The notes under the pieces are model-generated. The model ran no database searches. It saw only the letters and a program-made list of their open reading frames with translations, and was not told the DNA's origin. Of a DNA stretch of 64,000 nucleotides, positions 25,910-34,859 are shown piece by piece (position 1 is the first letter of the stretch; every line of letters begins with the position of its first letter). The stretch comes from Streptomyces malaysiense (GTDB taxonomy: Bacteria; Actinomycetota; Actinomycetes; Streptomycetales; Streptomycetaceae). The stretch spans positions 124,001 to 188,000 of the forward strand of contig NZ_LBDA02000056.1 in assembly GCF_000980885.2 (NCBI RefSeq). Direction: 5' to 3'. The translations under genes were made by a program, and so were the position numbers.

Positions 25910-26707
25910 TCAGACGGCAACCCGGCTGTCCCGCCGCGACACCGCGAGGAAGGCCACGAACGCGACGATCGCCACGGTCCAGGACAGGGTCACCGGACCC
26001 AGCCCCCAGTCGAGGCCGCCCCGCCCGGTCGGAACGGCCATCCAGTCCGCGAGGGAGGCGCCGAGCGGGCGCGTGATGACGTACGCAGCCCAGAACGCGG
26101 CCACCGCGCCGAGGACGCCGCCGCGGTGGGCGAGGGCCGGGACCGCGATGGCCACCGCGAACAGGACGACCGAGCCCAGGTATCCGAGGCCGATGCTCGC
26201 GGTGAGGTCGCCCGCCGCGGTGCCCAGGGCGAAGGTGGCGAGCACGGCCGCCCAGTAGAAGCCCTCGCGGCGGCGGGTGCGCACGGTGTGGATCGACAGG
26301 GTGCGCTCACTGACGTACCAGAGCGCGAAGACGGCCGCGAGGGCGATGAGGAAGAGCGGGGTGGAGAGGGTGTACGGCACGCCGAGACCCACGTGGAGCA
26401 CGTCCGCGGCCATGGTGCCGAACACGCTGACCATGACGATGGCCGTCCAGTAGATCCACGCCACGTACCGGCGGACGGCGAACTGGAGCACGAGCGCGGC
26501 GACGAACGCGAGACCGCCGAGGCCGACCGCGGGGATCGGTCCCAGCACCTTGGCGAGGAGGTCGGAAGCGGTCTCGCCCATCCCGGTGGTGAGGACCTTG
26601 ACGATCCAGAAGTAGACGGTGACCTCCGGCACCTTGCTCGCGCTCTCGCGCAGGCGCGCGCGTACGGGGCTTTCGGGCCGGTGATCGAGGACGTGCTCTG
26701 TGCTCAT
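25910..26707 (-). CDS. COG4705-type multi-pass membrane protein
   Basis: 265 residues from ATG 26707. Seven or eight hydrophobic segments; internal repeats show a small-residue/Asp motif: TGMGETASD, FGTMAADVL, LGTAAGDLTAS. These repeats identify the uncharacterised COG4705 family of inner-membrane proteins. No function is established. The gene shares a terminator with the chaplin. Confidence 0.78.
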   Translation of the reverse strand: MSTEHVLDHRPESPVRARLRESASKVPEVTVYFWIVKVLTTGMGETASDLLAKVLGPIPAVGLGGLAFVAALVLQFAVRRYVAWIYWTAIVMVSVFGTMAADVLHVGLGVPYTLSTPLFLIALAAVFALWYVSERTLSIHTVRTRRREGFYWAAVLATFALGTAAGDLTASIGLGYLGSVVLFAVAIAVPALAHRGGVLGAVAAFWAAYVITRPLGASLADWMAVPTGRGGLDWGLGPVTLSWTVAIVAFVAFLAVSRRDSRVAV

Positions 26708-26866
26708 GCCCCGCACCCTCGCACGCGTGCGGGACCCCCTCCCAGCCCCCTTTGCCATTGTTTTTGTCGCTTCTTGTACAGCTGTTGTCCGCGTCTTACC
26801 GAAACTGCGGGCGATCTGTGAGGTGTGACGGAATCCCTGGTCAGCGCGGTGTACTGCCGGCGGCGA

Positions 26867-27286
26867 TCAGCCGTCGGCCGAGGGCGTCCCGAAGTGCGTG
26901 CCCGTGAAGTCGCGCCCCTGGATCACCGGCGCCGAGAACGTGCCGCCCGAGATGGAGTTGTGGACGTCCCCGCTCGTGAGGCCGACCCGCCGGGCCGCCT
27001 CGTCCCAGCCTCGCAGCCGCTGCTCGAACTCCGCGTCGGCGGCGGCTCGTCGGGACAGTGCGGCGCTCAGCGCCCGCGCCGCCGCCGCGTCGCCAGGGTC
27101 GGCGGCCAGCCTGGCCAGCTCCGCCTCTCCCGATCCCCCGGGCGCCGATCCCTCCGGCGCCACCGCGTCGCCGCGCCGGAACGGGCGTCGCACCAACTCC
27201 CCGAGCGCGGTCCACGCCTGGCGGCCCAGCTCGCCGCCGGCCCCTCCCGCCAGAGCCGTCAGCAGCCCCATCGACACCGGATCCAT
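26867..27286 (-). CDS. Small helical protein with C-terminal amyloid-like motif (candidate Bell-type effector)
   Basis: 139 residues from ATG 27286 (GGGGGG 8 bases upstream; ATG 27295 adds three residues but overlaps the ribosome site). N-terminal residues DPVSMGLLTALAGGAGGELG form an amphipathic, glycine-rich helix as expected for membrane-active Bell-like domains. The C-terminus carries NSISGGTFSAPVIQGRDF (about residues 110-127), nearly the same as the motif at the N-terminus of the divergent NB-ARC protein at 27477. I read it as the effector half of an amyloid-signalling pair; killing activity is untested. Confidence 0.65.
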   Translation of the reverse strand: MDPVSMGLLTALAGGAGGELGRQAWTALGELVRRPFRRGDAVAPEGSAPGGSGEAELARLAADPGDAAAARALSAALSRRAAADAEFEQRLRGWDEAARRVGLTSGDVHNSISGGTFSAPVIQGRDFTGTHFGTPSADG

Positions 27287-27476
27287 GCGCGACATCCCCC
27301 CGTCCCGTCCCGTCCCGTCCTACCGGCACCTCCACTGTGCGGGGCGCACGCGCCGCCTTCAAGAGTGTCACCTTGCCGCCGGATGGCCGGGAATGTCTCC
27401 CGGCCGCATACGGCACGCGGTCTCGGGGGTAGAGCCCGGTGAGGGGTGAATATGACAACGGGCGGGGGAGAAACGG

Positions 27477-29579
27477 ATGGGAGCGGCAGGAGACGGCGGT
27501 CGGGACGGCGGAGTCGGCAACAGCATCTCCAGCGGCACCTTCTCGGGGCCGGTGGTCCAGGCCCGTGACGTCCATGTCCACATGCCGGCGAAGGAGTCCT
27601 TGCCTGTGCCCCGGCAACTTCTGCCGGTGCCACACCACTTCACTGACAGGACGGATGAACTGGTCGCGCTCGACGGCCTGCTGACCGGCGACGGTGAACC
27701 GGGAGCCGGTCCCTCGCTGGTCGTGGTCAACGGCCCGGCCGGGATCGGCAAGACCGCCCTGGTCTCCCGCTGGCTGCGCACCCGAGAAGCCGCCTTCCCC
27801 GACGGCCAGTTGTACGCCGACCTGTACGGCCACGCGGCGGAGGGCCCCGCGGACCCGGCCGAGGTCCTCGGACAGTTCCTGCGCGCCCTCGGGGTCGCCA
27901 ACCCGCCCGCCGGGCTGGCCGAACAGGCATCGCTCTGGCGGTCGGTGACGGCGGGTCTGCGCGTCGCCGTCATGCTGGACAGCGCCTTCACCGCGGCACA
28001 GATCCGGCCGTTGCTGCCCGGCGGCTCCGGCACCCTCGTGGTCGTGACCAGCCGGCAGCGGCTGACCGGACTGCGCCTGGACGGAGCCGCGTTCTTCCGG
28101 CTGGACGCCCTCGGACCCGCCGCCGGCCTGGAACTGCTCACCCGCGGCGTCGGCGCGGCACGCGTCGCGGGTGAACGCACCGCCGTGGAGCAGGTCGTGG
28201 AACTGTGCGCCGGGGTGCCCCTGGCGGTGTGCCTGGCGGCGGCCCGCCTCGCCGCCCGCCCCCGGCAGCCCATCGCGGCCCTGGCGGATTCCCTGGCGCC
28301 GGACGCCGACCGGCTGGCCGCACTGGAAGTGGAGGGGGAGATCACGGTGAGCAAGGCCCTGGACGCGTCGTACGCGGTGCTGGACCCGCGGGCCGCCCGT
28401 CTCTACCGCGTACTGGGGGCGCTCCCGGTGCCCACCTTCGACACCCGCACCGCGGCCGCCGGGTGCGCGGAGAGCGAGCAGTGGGCGGAACGCCGGCTCG
28501 ACGAACTGATCGAGGCCAACCTGGTCGAGGACATCGGCCCCGACACCTTCCGCTTCCACGATCTCGTCCGGGTCCACGCCCGCTCCTGCGCCGAGGCCCA
28601 CGACGGCGAGGACGACCGGGCCGAGGCGCTGCGACGCGTCGCCGACTGGTGCCTGCGGACGACCACGGCCGCCGAACAGCTCATCACCCCCGCCCAGTTC
28701 ACCCTCCCGAGGACCTACTCCCACCCCTCCCCGCTGCCCGCGCCGTTCGAGACCGAGAAGGGGGCGCTGGACTGGCTCGACGCCCACCGCCACCACCTCA
28801 TGGCGCTGCTGCGCACGGCCGCCGGTCGGGGCTGGCACGCCACCGCCTGGCAACTGGTGGACGCCATGTGGCCGTTGTTCCTCCGGCTGCGCTACTACGA
28901 CCTGTGGGTCGAGGCCCACACCATCGGCCTGGCGGCCGCGCGTGCCGACGGGCACGCCGAGGCCGAACGCCAGATGCTCAACTCCGGCGCCATCGGCCTC
29001 TCCGCCGCGGGCCGCGTCGAGGAAGCCGCCGACTGGTACACCCGGTCCCTGGAGGCCGCCCGCGCCGCGGGTGACGTGCGGGACGAGGGGCAGGCCCGAC
29101 TCGGACTCGGCAGCTGCCGCATGGCCGCCGGCCGGCTGGACGAGGCCGTGCGCCAACTGGACCTCGCCGTGCGGGCCTGGCAGGAGTGCGGCTACCGCCG
29201 GGGCGTCGCGCTCGCCGGCATCCTGCTCGGCGAGACCGCCCTGCGCCGGGACGACCCGGTGACGGCGATCCCGCTCTTCGAGCGGGCCAGGCGGGTCCTG
29301 ATCGAGGTGGCCGACCCGCACGACGCGACCCGGGCCCTGGCCTTCCTCGGCCGTGCCCATGCCCAGGGCGGCGATCACGCGCTGGGCACGGGCGAGCTGA
29401 CCGAGGCGCTGGAGGCGTTCCGCGCCTCGGGCGCCCTGCACTGGCAGGCCCGCACCCTGGAGATGCTGGGGCGCGGCGCACAGGAGCGGGGCGCCGAAGC
29501 GGAGGCCGGCGGGTACCTGGCCGAGGCGCGCGCCCTCTACGAGGTCACGAGTCCCGCCGACGCCCGCCGCCTGGAGTGA
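27477..29579 (+). CDS. NLR-like NB-ARC/TPR protein with N-terminal amyloid-like motif
   Basis: 700 residues. Residues 15-32 read NSISSGTFSGPVVQARDV, matching the small neighbour's tail. The ATPase has Walker A GPAGIGKT at 86-93, VAVMLDSA and the VVVTSRQR sensor. The winged-helix region ends with FRFHDLVRVHA (MHD-like). Residues about 500-690 are TPR-like. The sensing repeats at one end and a motif in place of an effector domain at the other give the NLR layout in which the ATPase opens and templates the partner's motif. There is no DNA-binding SARP domain, unlike the AfsR relatives. Its 3' end overlaps the next, opposite gene by 43 bases. Confidence 0.82.
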   Translation: MGAAGDGGRDGGVGNSISSGTFSGPVVQARDVHVHMPAKESLPVPRQLLPVPHHFTDRTDELVALDGLLTGDGEPGAGPSLVVVNGPAGIGKTALVSRWLRTREAAFPDGQLYADLYGHAAEGPADPAEVLGQFLRALGVANPPAGLAEQASLWRSVTAGLRVAVMLDSAFTAAQIRPLLPGGSGTLVVVTSRQRLTGLRLDGAAFFRLDALGPAAGLELLTRGVGAARVAGERTAVEQVVELCAGVPLAVCLAAARLAARPRQPIAALADSLAPDADRLAALEVEGEITVSKALDASYAVLDPRAARLYRVLGALPVPTFDTRTAAAGCAESEQWAERRLDELIEANLVEDIGPDTFRFHDLVRVHARSCAEAHDGEDDRAEALRRVADWCLRTTTAAEQLITPAQFTLPRTYSHPSPLPAPFETEKGALDWLDAHRHHLMALLRTAAGRGWHATAWQLVDAMWPLFLRLRYYDLWVEAHTIGLAAARADGHAEAERQMLNSGAIGLSAAGRVEEAADWYTRSLEAARAAGDVRDEGQARLGLGSCRMAAGRLDEAVRQLDLAVRAWQECGYRRGVALAGILLGETALRRDDPVTAIPLFERARRVLIEVADPHDATRALAFLGRAHAQGGDHALGTGELTEALEAFRASGALHWQARTLEMLGRGAQERGAEAEAGGYLAEARALYEVTSPADARRLE

Positions 29580-30139
29580 GCATCCGCCCCCACCGCCGTG
29601 GGACCGCCCGCGGCGAGCTGCCGCAGGGGCCGTACGTACGCCAACTCGGCGAGCGAGTGGCCCCCGACCAGCCAGGCGTGCAGACAGGACGCGAGCAGCG
29701 GCTCGGGACCGACCCCCTCCGCCACGACCCGCGGCCCGCCGCGGCGCCCGCCGCCGGGCTCGCGGACGGCCGGACCGGCCAGGGCCAGCCAGCCGCCGCC
29801 GGACAGCGGCACCGCGGCGAGCGCGCACGCCGGATGGCGCGCCGCCACCCGGGCCAGCCGGCGCGCCGCCGCAGCCGGGGGGAGCGGCCGTACCCCGTAC
29901 AGCACATCGGCACAGGCCAGCCGGCGGTTCTCGGCGGCCGCCTCGGCGTTCACGGCGTAGTGCTCGTCGCCCTCCGGCAGCGCCCCCGCACCGGAGCGGA
30001 CCGGACCGGCCTCGGCGATCACCTCCGTGCCGGAGCCCGTCGTCCCCATGCGCACCCGCAGCACCGGCCCCACCCGGTGAGCGGCCCCGGACGCCTCCCC
30101 GCCCGGGGACAGCAGCCGTACGACCACCAGGCCGCTCAC
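29537..30139 (-). CDS. Unrecognised 200-residue protein coupled to the upstream gene
   Basis: Starts at GTG 30139, overlapping the TGA of the upstream gene (GTGA), so translation is coupled. The sequence (VSGLVVVRLLSPGGEAS at the start; EHYAVNAEAAAENRRLACADVLYGV in the middle) has no motif I recognise and no signal peptide or membrane segment. Its last 43 bases overlap the end of the NB-ARC gene on the other strand. Real by coupling and coding bias; function unknown. Confidence 0.55.
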   Translation of the reverse strand: MSGLVVVRLLSPGGEASGAAHRVGPVLRVRMGTTGSGTEVIAEAGPVRSGAGALPEGDEHYAVNAEAAAENRRLACADVLYGVRPLPPAAAARRLARVAARHPACALAAVPLSGGGWLALAGPAVREPGGGRRGGPRVVAEGVGPEPLLASCLHAWLVGGHSLAELAYVRPLRQLAAGGPTAVGADAHSRRRASAGLVTS

Positions 30140-31359
30140 GCCGGCACCTCCTGCCCCGCCGCCGGCCAGGCGCTCAGCGGCGCGGGCGCCGGGAGCGGGG
30201 CCGCGACCGGCGCGTGGGCGGGCTGTCCGAGCCCGAGGGTCCGGTACAGCAGCCGCCGCATATTGCGGTGGAACCGCCCCGGTTCGGAGGTGATGCGCGC
30301 GCTGATCGCCGCGTACTCCTCCCGCCGGTACTCCCCGGCGGCGTAATGGAGTTGGCCGACCAGCGGGTGCACCGGCGACAGCGCGGGCGCCGTCAGGGCG
30401 AGCGTGGCGGCCGGGGAGGCGGGGTTGATGTCCTGCGCGGGTGACGAGGCGAGCAGGATCGGCGCCGGGGTGAGCGTCCCGTACAGGGTGACCGAGCCGT
30501 GGTCGCCGATGATCCAGTCCGCGGCGATCAGCACACTGCGCCACTCCGCCTCCGGCGGCAGCAGCGAGATCCCCAGCCGGGCGCAGCGCTTCAGCCAGGA
30601 CCTGACCTGCCAGGCACCGTGCCCCGACCACACGTTCGGGTGGGCCAGCACGACGCAGCGGTACTCGTCGCCGGGCAGTTCGGACAGCAGCCGGGGCAGC
30701 AGCGCCTCGAACCGGCCGAACGACGAGCGCGCCCCCCAGGTGGACGCGACGACCACCAGCTTCTGCGACCCGCGCAGCCCGAGGGCCTCGCGGTAGCGCC
30801 GGCGCAACGGCAGGCTGGCGGACATCCGGTCGTACACCGGATCCCCGACGACATGGGCGAGCGGCACCGCCTCCGGGCAGTGGCGGGCCAGTTCCGCCAG
30901 GTCGGCGTGGTGCGGCATGACCAGCGCCGCCGGTAACCTGCCGCCGGGCGCGACGTCGGGCCGGCGCAGTCCGGCCACCCCGGGCTCGGTGGCCGACGGG
31001 ACGAGCTTGAGGTACGCGGCGCCGTGCGGCAGCGTGATCAGCGGCGCCGACAGCCGCTCGACCTCCTTCGGACCCGCCGCCACCGCCACGTCGAAGGGCA
31101 GGCGGACCGCCTCCTCCCAGGGCAGCACCGCGCAGCCGAGCCGCTCCAGGAAGCGCGGCACCTCGTCGCCGAAGACGTGTGGCGGCACCGTGAACGCCAC
31201 CTGGACCCGGAAGTCGTCGTCCACCAGCGACAGGATGTCGACCAGGCGTTTCGCATAGGTGATCGTGTGCGCGACGGTCAGGACCGTCCTGCGGCCGACC
31301 AGCGTCCGCCACTCCCTGCCGGTGGCCGACGGATCAGCCTGTGAACCCAATGCCGACAC
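30136..31359 (-). CDS. CDP-glycerol glycerophosphotransferase-like protein
   Basis: 407 residues from GTG 31359 (GGGGGT upstream). A GT-B-like layout: LTLPHGAAYLKLVP-type segment (ITLPHGAAY) in the middle, VVLAHPNVW, then ADWIIGDHGSVTLYGTLTPAPILL, which recalls the nucleotide-binding half of TagF/TagB-like glycerophosphotransferases and related glycosyltransferases. Codon 142 is TTA (30934-30936). First of a two-gene unit with the unknown gene 29537-30139. The substrate cannot be inferred. Confidence 0.55.
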   Translation of the reverse strand: MSALGSQADPSATGREWRTLVGRRTVLTVAHTITYAKRLVDILSLVDDDFRVQVAFTVPPHVFGDEVPRFLERLGCAVLPWEEAVRLPFDVAVAAGPKEVERLSAPLITLPHGAAYLKLVPSATEPGVAGLRRPDVAPGGRLPAALVMPHHADLAELARHCPEAVPLAHVVGDPVYDRMSASLPLRRRYREALGLRGSQKLVVVASTWGARSSFGRFEALLPRLLSELPGDEYRCVVLAHPNVWSGHGAWQVRSWLKRCARLGISLLPPEAEWRSVLIAADWIIGDHGSVTLYGTLTPAPILLASSPAQDINPASPAATLALTAPALSPVHPLVGQLHYAAGEYRREEYAAISARITSEPGRFHRNMRRLLYRTLGLGQPAHAPVAAPLPAPAPLSAWPAAGQEVPA

Positions 31360-31527
31360 GATGTACCCCCGATGCCTCTCGCGAGTGCCCCTGCGGGCCG
31401 TTGCTCCGGCTCTGCCCGGGGCCACCGGACGAAAGCCTTGCCGCGGCCTTGCAGAAACCTGGCAGGGGCGGGGGCGGACGGGATCCGGTGCCGGGCGCGG
31501 TTGGCCCGTCCCGGCACCGGACCGGGG

Positions 31528-32064
31528 TCAGAACACCAGGCCCACGTGGGCCAGCGCCTGCTTCAGCAACGCGCCGTGGCCGCCCGGCATCTCGCTCTGG
31601 AGGGCCTCCGACGCCGCCTCCTGGGGGCTGAACCAGACCAGGTCCAGGGCGTCCTGGCGGGGCCGGCAGTCGCCGGTGACCGGGACCACGTAGGCGAGGG
31701 ACACCGCGTGCTGGCGCGGGTCGTGGTACGGGGTGACGCCCACCGTCGGGAAGTACTCGGCCACGGTGAAGGGCTGGAGCGAGGCCGGGACCCGGGGCAG
31801 CGCCACCGGACCGAGGTCCTTCTCCAGGTGGCGCAGCAGCGCGTCGCGGACCCGCTCGTGGTGCAGCACCCGCCCGGAGACCAGGTTCCGGCTGACCGTA
31901 CCGTCCGGGCCGATGCGCAACAGCAGTCCGATGCTGGTGACTTCGCCGCTGTCGTCGACCCGTACGGGCACGGCCTCGACGTACAGGATCGGCATCCGGG
32001 CCCTGGCCATCTCCAGCTCGTCCGAGGTCAGCCAGCCGGGCGTGGTATCGGTCATGTCAGACAT
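31528..32064 (-). CDS. DUF4916 (NUDIX-like) protein
   Basis: 178 residues from ATG 32064. WLTSDELEMARARMPILYVEAVPV is the family start, followed by a NUDIX-like core, but the strict NUDIX box (GX5EX7REUXEEXGU) is not recognisable, so hydrolase activity is uncertain. It lies 7 bases after the amidohydrolase stop, third gene of an operon with amidohydrolase and glutamine synthetase. Confidence 0.75.
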   Translation of the reverse strand: MSDMTDTTPGWLTSDELEMARARMPILYVEAVPVRVDDSGEVTSIGLLLRIGPDGTVSRNLVSGRVLHHERVRDALLRHLEKDLGPVALPRVPASLQPFTVAEYFPTVGVTPYHDPRQHAVSLAYVVPVTGDCRPRQDALDLVWFSPQEAASEALQSEMPGGHGALLKQALAHVGLVF

Positions 32065-32071
32065 TGCTTGA

Positions 32072-33247
32072 TCATACTTTCCGGGTGGGGCGGCCGCGGA
32101 GGTCGCGGGCCGGTTCGGATACGGGCGGTCCATAGAGCCGGCGGGCGTTGTCGCGGCCCGTCCAGGACGCGATCCGCAGGGCGTCGGACAGGGACAGCTC
32201 ATCGGCCTCCACACGATGTCGCAGCAGCTCGGCGAGGCCCTGACGAAAGCACAGGGCACCCAGATGGTGGAACTCCGCCACACCGTAGGCGTCGGAGCTG
32301 TACAGCAGTTTGCGGAACGGGGTGATCTCCAGGGCCTCCTCCAGCACCACCCTTGCCCGCGTGGGGCCGGTGTGATGCAGGGCCAGCCCCACGTCCAGGT
32401 ACACCCGCTCGAACACCGCGGCCAGATGGGCGGCCTGGCGGTGATAGGGCCAGCAGTGCAGCAGCAGAACGGGGACGGTGCCGGCGACGCGGTGCAGCCA
32501 GTCGGTGAGCAGCGCCGGATCGGCCCGGTGCAGCCGCAGGTCCGCGTCCCCGAAACCGGTGTGCAGCTGGAGCGGCAGGCCCAGGCCGACCGCGGTCCAC
32601 AGCAGGTGCCGTACCAGGACCGGGTCCGCCAGCCGGCCGCCCGCGGTGAGCCAGCGCTGTGCCGCCACGCTCACCTCGGCGTCCGAGGGCCGCTCAGGAT
32701 CGAGGGCGAACCCGGTGCGGTAGGCGGCCACCGACTTCACCGCGACCACTCCCGGCCGCCGCACCGCCTCCTCGGCCGCCGCGCGGAACACGGCCGCGTA
32801 CTCGCCCGCCTCCACACCCCGCGCGGCCGCCTCCTCGGCGATCCGCTCAAGGCGCACCACCTCGTACGCGGCGGCGCCGGACGCCTCGGCCAGCTCGGCC
32901 GGAGAGGTGAGCGGCCGGGGGGTGTGGCCGGTGTCCACGCAGAACGTGCCGACCCCGGCCGCCGTCAGGAACCGCCGGTTCACCTCCCGCCACCCCAGCT
33001 CCGCACGCCGGGCCACGTACGCGTCCGGCGGAGCGTGCCGCGGCAGGTCCAGCAGGGGCGCGCAGTGCCGTCGTACGGCGATGCCCACCGGGCTGTCGAA
33101 CGGCGAGACGCCGGGCCAGGCCTCGCCCTCGGTGAGCAGCGACTCGAACTCCTCGAAGGAGAGGTCCGCGGTCACCGCGCCATGGCAGTGGTGGTCCACC
33201 AGTTCCAGTGCGGCCAGCGCCTCGTGGACCGGTCCCGCGGCCGCCAT
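32072..33247 (-). CDS. Amidohydrolase-2-family metal-dependent hydrolase
   Basis: 391 residues, ATG 33247, two bases after the upstream stop. The metal motif is DHHCHG near residue 18; further ligands are the QLHTGFGD and LLHCWPYH segments and the YSSDAYG segment. The fold is a TIM barrel. In fungi an amidohydrolase domain of this type is fused to a glutamine synthetase-like domain in FluG; here the two are neighbouring genes. It may hydrolyse the amide made or consumed by its partner. Confidence 0.82.
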   Translation of the reverse strand: MAAAGPVHEALAALELVDHHCHGAVTADLSFEEFESLLTEGEAWPGVSPFDSPVGIAVRRHCAPLLDLPRHAPPDAYVARRAELGWREVNRRFLTAAGVGTFCVDTGHTPRPLTSPAELAEASGAAAYEVVRLERIAEEAAARGVEAGEYAAVFRAAAEEAVRRPGVVAVKSVAAYRTGFALDPERPSDAEVSVAAQRWLTAGGRLADPVLVRHLLWTAVGLGLPLQLHTGFGDADLRLHRADPALLTDWLHRVAGTVPVLLLHCWPYHRQAAHLAAVFERVYLDVGLALHHTGPTRARVVLEEALEITPFRKLLYSSDAYGVAEFHHLGALCFRQGLAELLRHRVEADELSLSDALRIASWTGRDNARRLYGPPVSEPARDLRGRPTRKV

Positions 33248-33249
33248 GG

Positions 33250-34653
33250 TCAGTACGCCCAGCGGTAGGCCGCCGCGACCCGCGCGTCGTCCAGTCCCTC
33301 GGCGGCGGCCGCCTCACCGAGCCGTACGGCGCTCACCGCGTCCGCGAGGACCGGCCCGAGCGCGGCCCGCAGCACCTCGTCCGCGCGGAACTCCGCGACC
33401 GCCTCCGGCAGCGTGGCCGGCAGACGCCGTACGCCGAGCTTCGCCTCCTCGTCCGCGTCGTAGCGTGCCGGGTCGCCGGTGATCTCCTCGGGCAGCGGGC
33501 GCCCGGCCGCCAGTCCGTCGAGGCCCGCGGCGATCAGGCAGCCGAGCACCAGGTACGGGTTGGCGGCCAGGTCGACGGGTTTCACCTCCAGGTTGGCCTC
33601 CAGCCGCTGCCGGCCCGCGCTGCCGGTGACCAGCCGCAGCGCCGCCTCCCGGGTCTCGCGGCCCCACGCGGTGAAGACGCCGGCCCACTGGGAGGGCCGC
33701 AGCCGCAGATAGCTGGCGGGGCTGGGCGCGGTGATCGCGGTCAGCGCGGGCAGGTGCGCGAGGATCCCGGCCGCGAAGGACTCCGCGTCGGGTGTCAGGC
33801 CGTACCGGCGCTCGCCGCCCGCGTGCAGGTTGACGCCGTCGCGCCAGCAGGACAGGTGCACATGGCCGCCGTTGCCGACGCTCCCGGCGAGGACCGCCGG
33901 GGAGAACGACACCCGCAGCCCGTGCCGCTGGGCGACCGCCCGGATCGTCTGGCGCACCAGCATGCTGCGGTCGGCCGCCGCGACCGGATCGAGGGCGCCC
34001 GCCGACAGCTCGAACTGCCCCGCCGCGTACTCGGGATGGACCTGGTCGACGTCCACGTCCTGGGCTTCGAGCGCGCCCAGCAGGTCGGCGAGGTAGTCGC
34101 TCAGTTCCACCTGGCGGATCGCGCCGTACGCCGGTCCGGACACCGCCGGCACGAACTCCCCGGCGGGCGCCGAGCCGAGCCCGAGGGCCCACTCGATCTC
34201 GAACGCGGTCTTGAAGGCCAGCCCGTGCCGCTCGGCCGCCTCGGTGACCGTGCGGCGCAGGAAGGTGCGGGCACAGCCGGGGTGCCGCTCGCCCTCCTGC
34301 GTGATCCGGTCCACCGGCGCCCACGCCCAGCCGGGCTGCCCGGCCAGGGCCACCAGATGGTCCAGGTCGGGGTAGAGCCTGAGGTCGCCGTCGGGGGAGC
34401 CGAGCACCTCGGTGCTGACGATCGAGTCGTCGGCCAGGAAGGTGTCGAACACCGGGGACATGCCGACGCCCCAGGAGACGGCGGCCTCCAGCCGGGCCGT
34501 GGGGACGGTCTTCACCCGGGTGACGCCCGCCGTGTCCACGTACGCGAGGACGACGCCGCGCACCTCCTGCGCGGCCAGCGTGGCGGTGAGGGCGGCGACC
34601 CGACGCAGATCGGCGGGACGGCCGCCGGGCACGGGGTCGGCGAGAGTGGTCAT
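33250..34653 (-). CDS. Glutamine synthetase-like (gamma-glutamyl ligase family)
   Basis: 467 residues from ATG 34653 with AAGGAG 4 bases upstream. Glutamine-synthetase catalytic parts are present: KTAFEIEW (metal Glu), VHPEYAAGQFELSAG, NGGHVHLS (HVHLS histidine) and RLEANLEVKP. The N-terminal beta-grasp region is diverged from GlnA, suggesting a GlnA3/GlnA4-type enzyme that glutamylates an amine such as a polyamine or ethanolamine. First gene of the operon with amidohydrolase and DUF4916. Confidence 0.85.
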   Translation of the reverse strand: MTTLADPVPGGRPADLRRVAALTATLAAQEVRGVVLAYVDTAGVTRVKTVPTARLEAAVSWGVGMSPVFDTFLADDSIVSTEVLGSPDGDLRLYPDLDHLVALAGQPGWAWAPVDRITQEGERHPGCARTFLRRTVTEAAERHGLAFKTAFEIEWALGLGSAPAGEFVPAVSGPAYGAIRQVELSDYLADLLGALEAQDVDVDQVHPEYAAGQFELSAGALDPVAAADRSMLVRQTIRAVAQRHGLRVSFSPAVLAGSVGNGGHVHLSCWRDGVNLHAGGERRYGLTPDAESFAAGILAHLPALTAITAPSPASYLRLRPSQWAGVFTAWGRETREAALRLVTGSAGRQRLEANLEVKPVDLAANPYLVLGCLIAAGLDGLAAGRPLPEEITGDPARYDADEEAKLGVRRLPATLPEAVAEFRADEVLRAALGPVLADAVSAVRLGEAAAAEGLDDARVAAAYRWAY

Positions 34654-34859
34654 ACGTCTCCTTGGCGGGCGGGGCCCGGTGGGGGCGTTCGGTTCGGGTG
34701 GGGGTTCGTCTTCGGGTGCGCCCGGTGGGAGGGCGGGCGAGCGGGCCGGTGTCCCGCCGCCGCTCGCCCCGTGGCCGTCAGCGCCGCACGGCGGCCGCGC
34801 CGGACCGCGGGACCGGCGCGGCACCCGGCCCCGGCGCACCACCGCGAGCGGGGCACCGG

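Noticed and set aside
26841..29828. Long minus-strand open frame opposite the NB-ARC gene
   Set aside because: Composition is Gly/Arg/Val-rich with no domain, and it is antisense to a gene with clear ATPase motifs.
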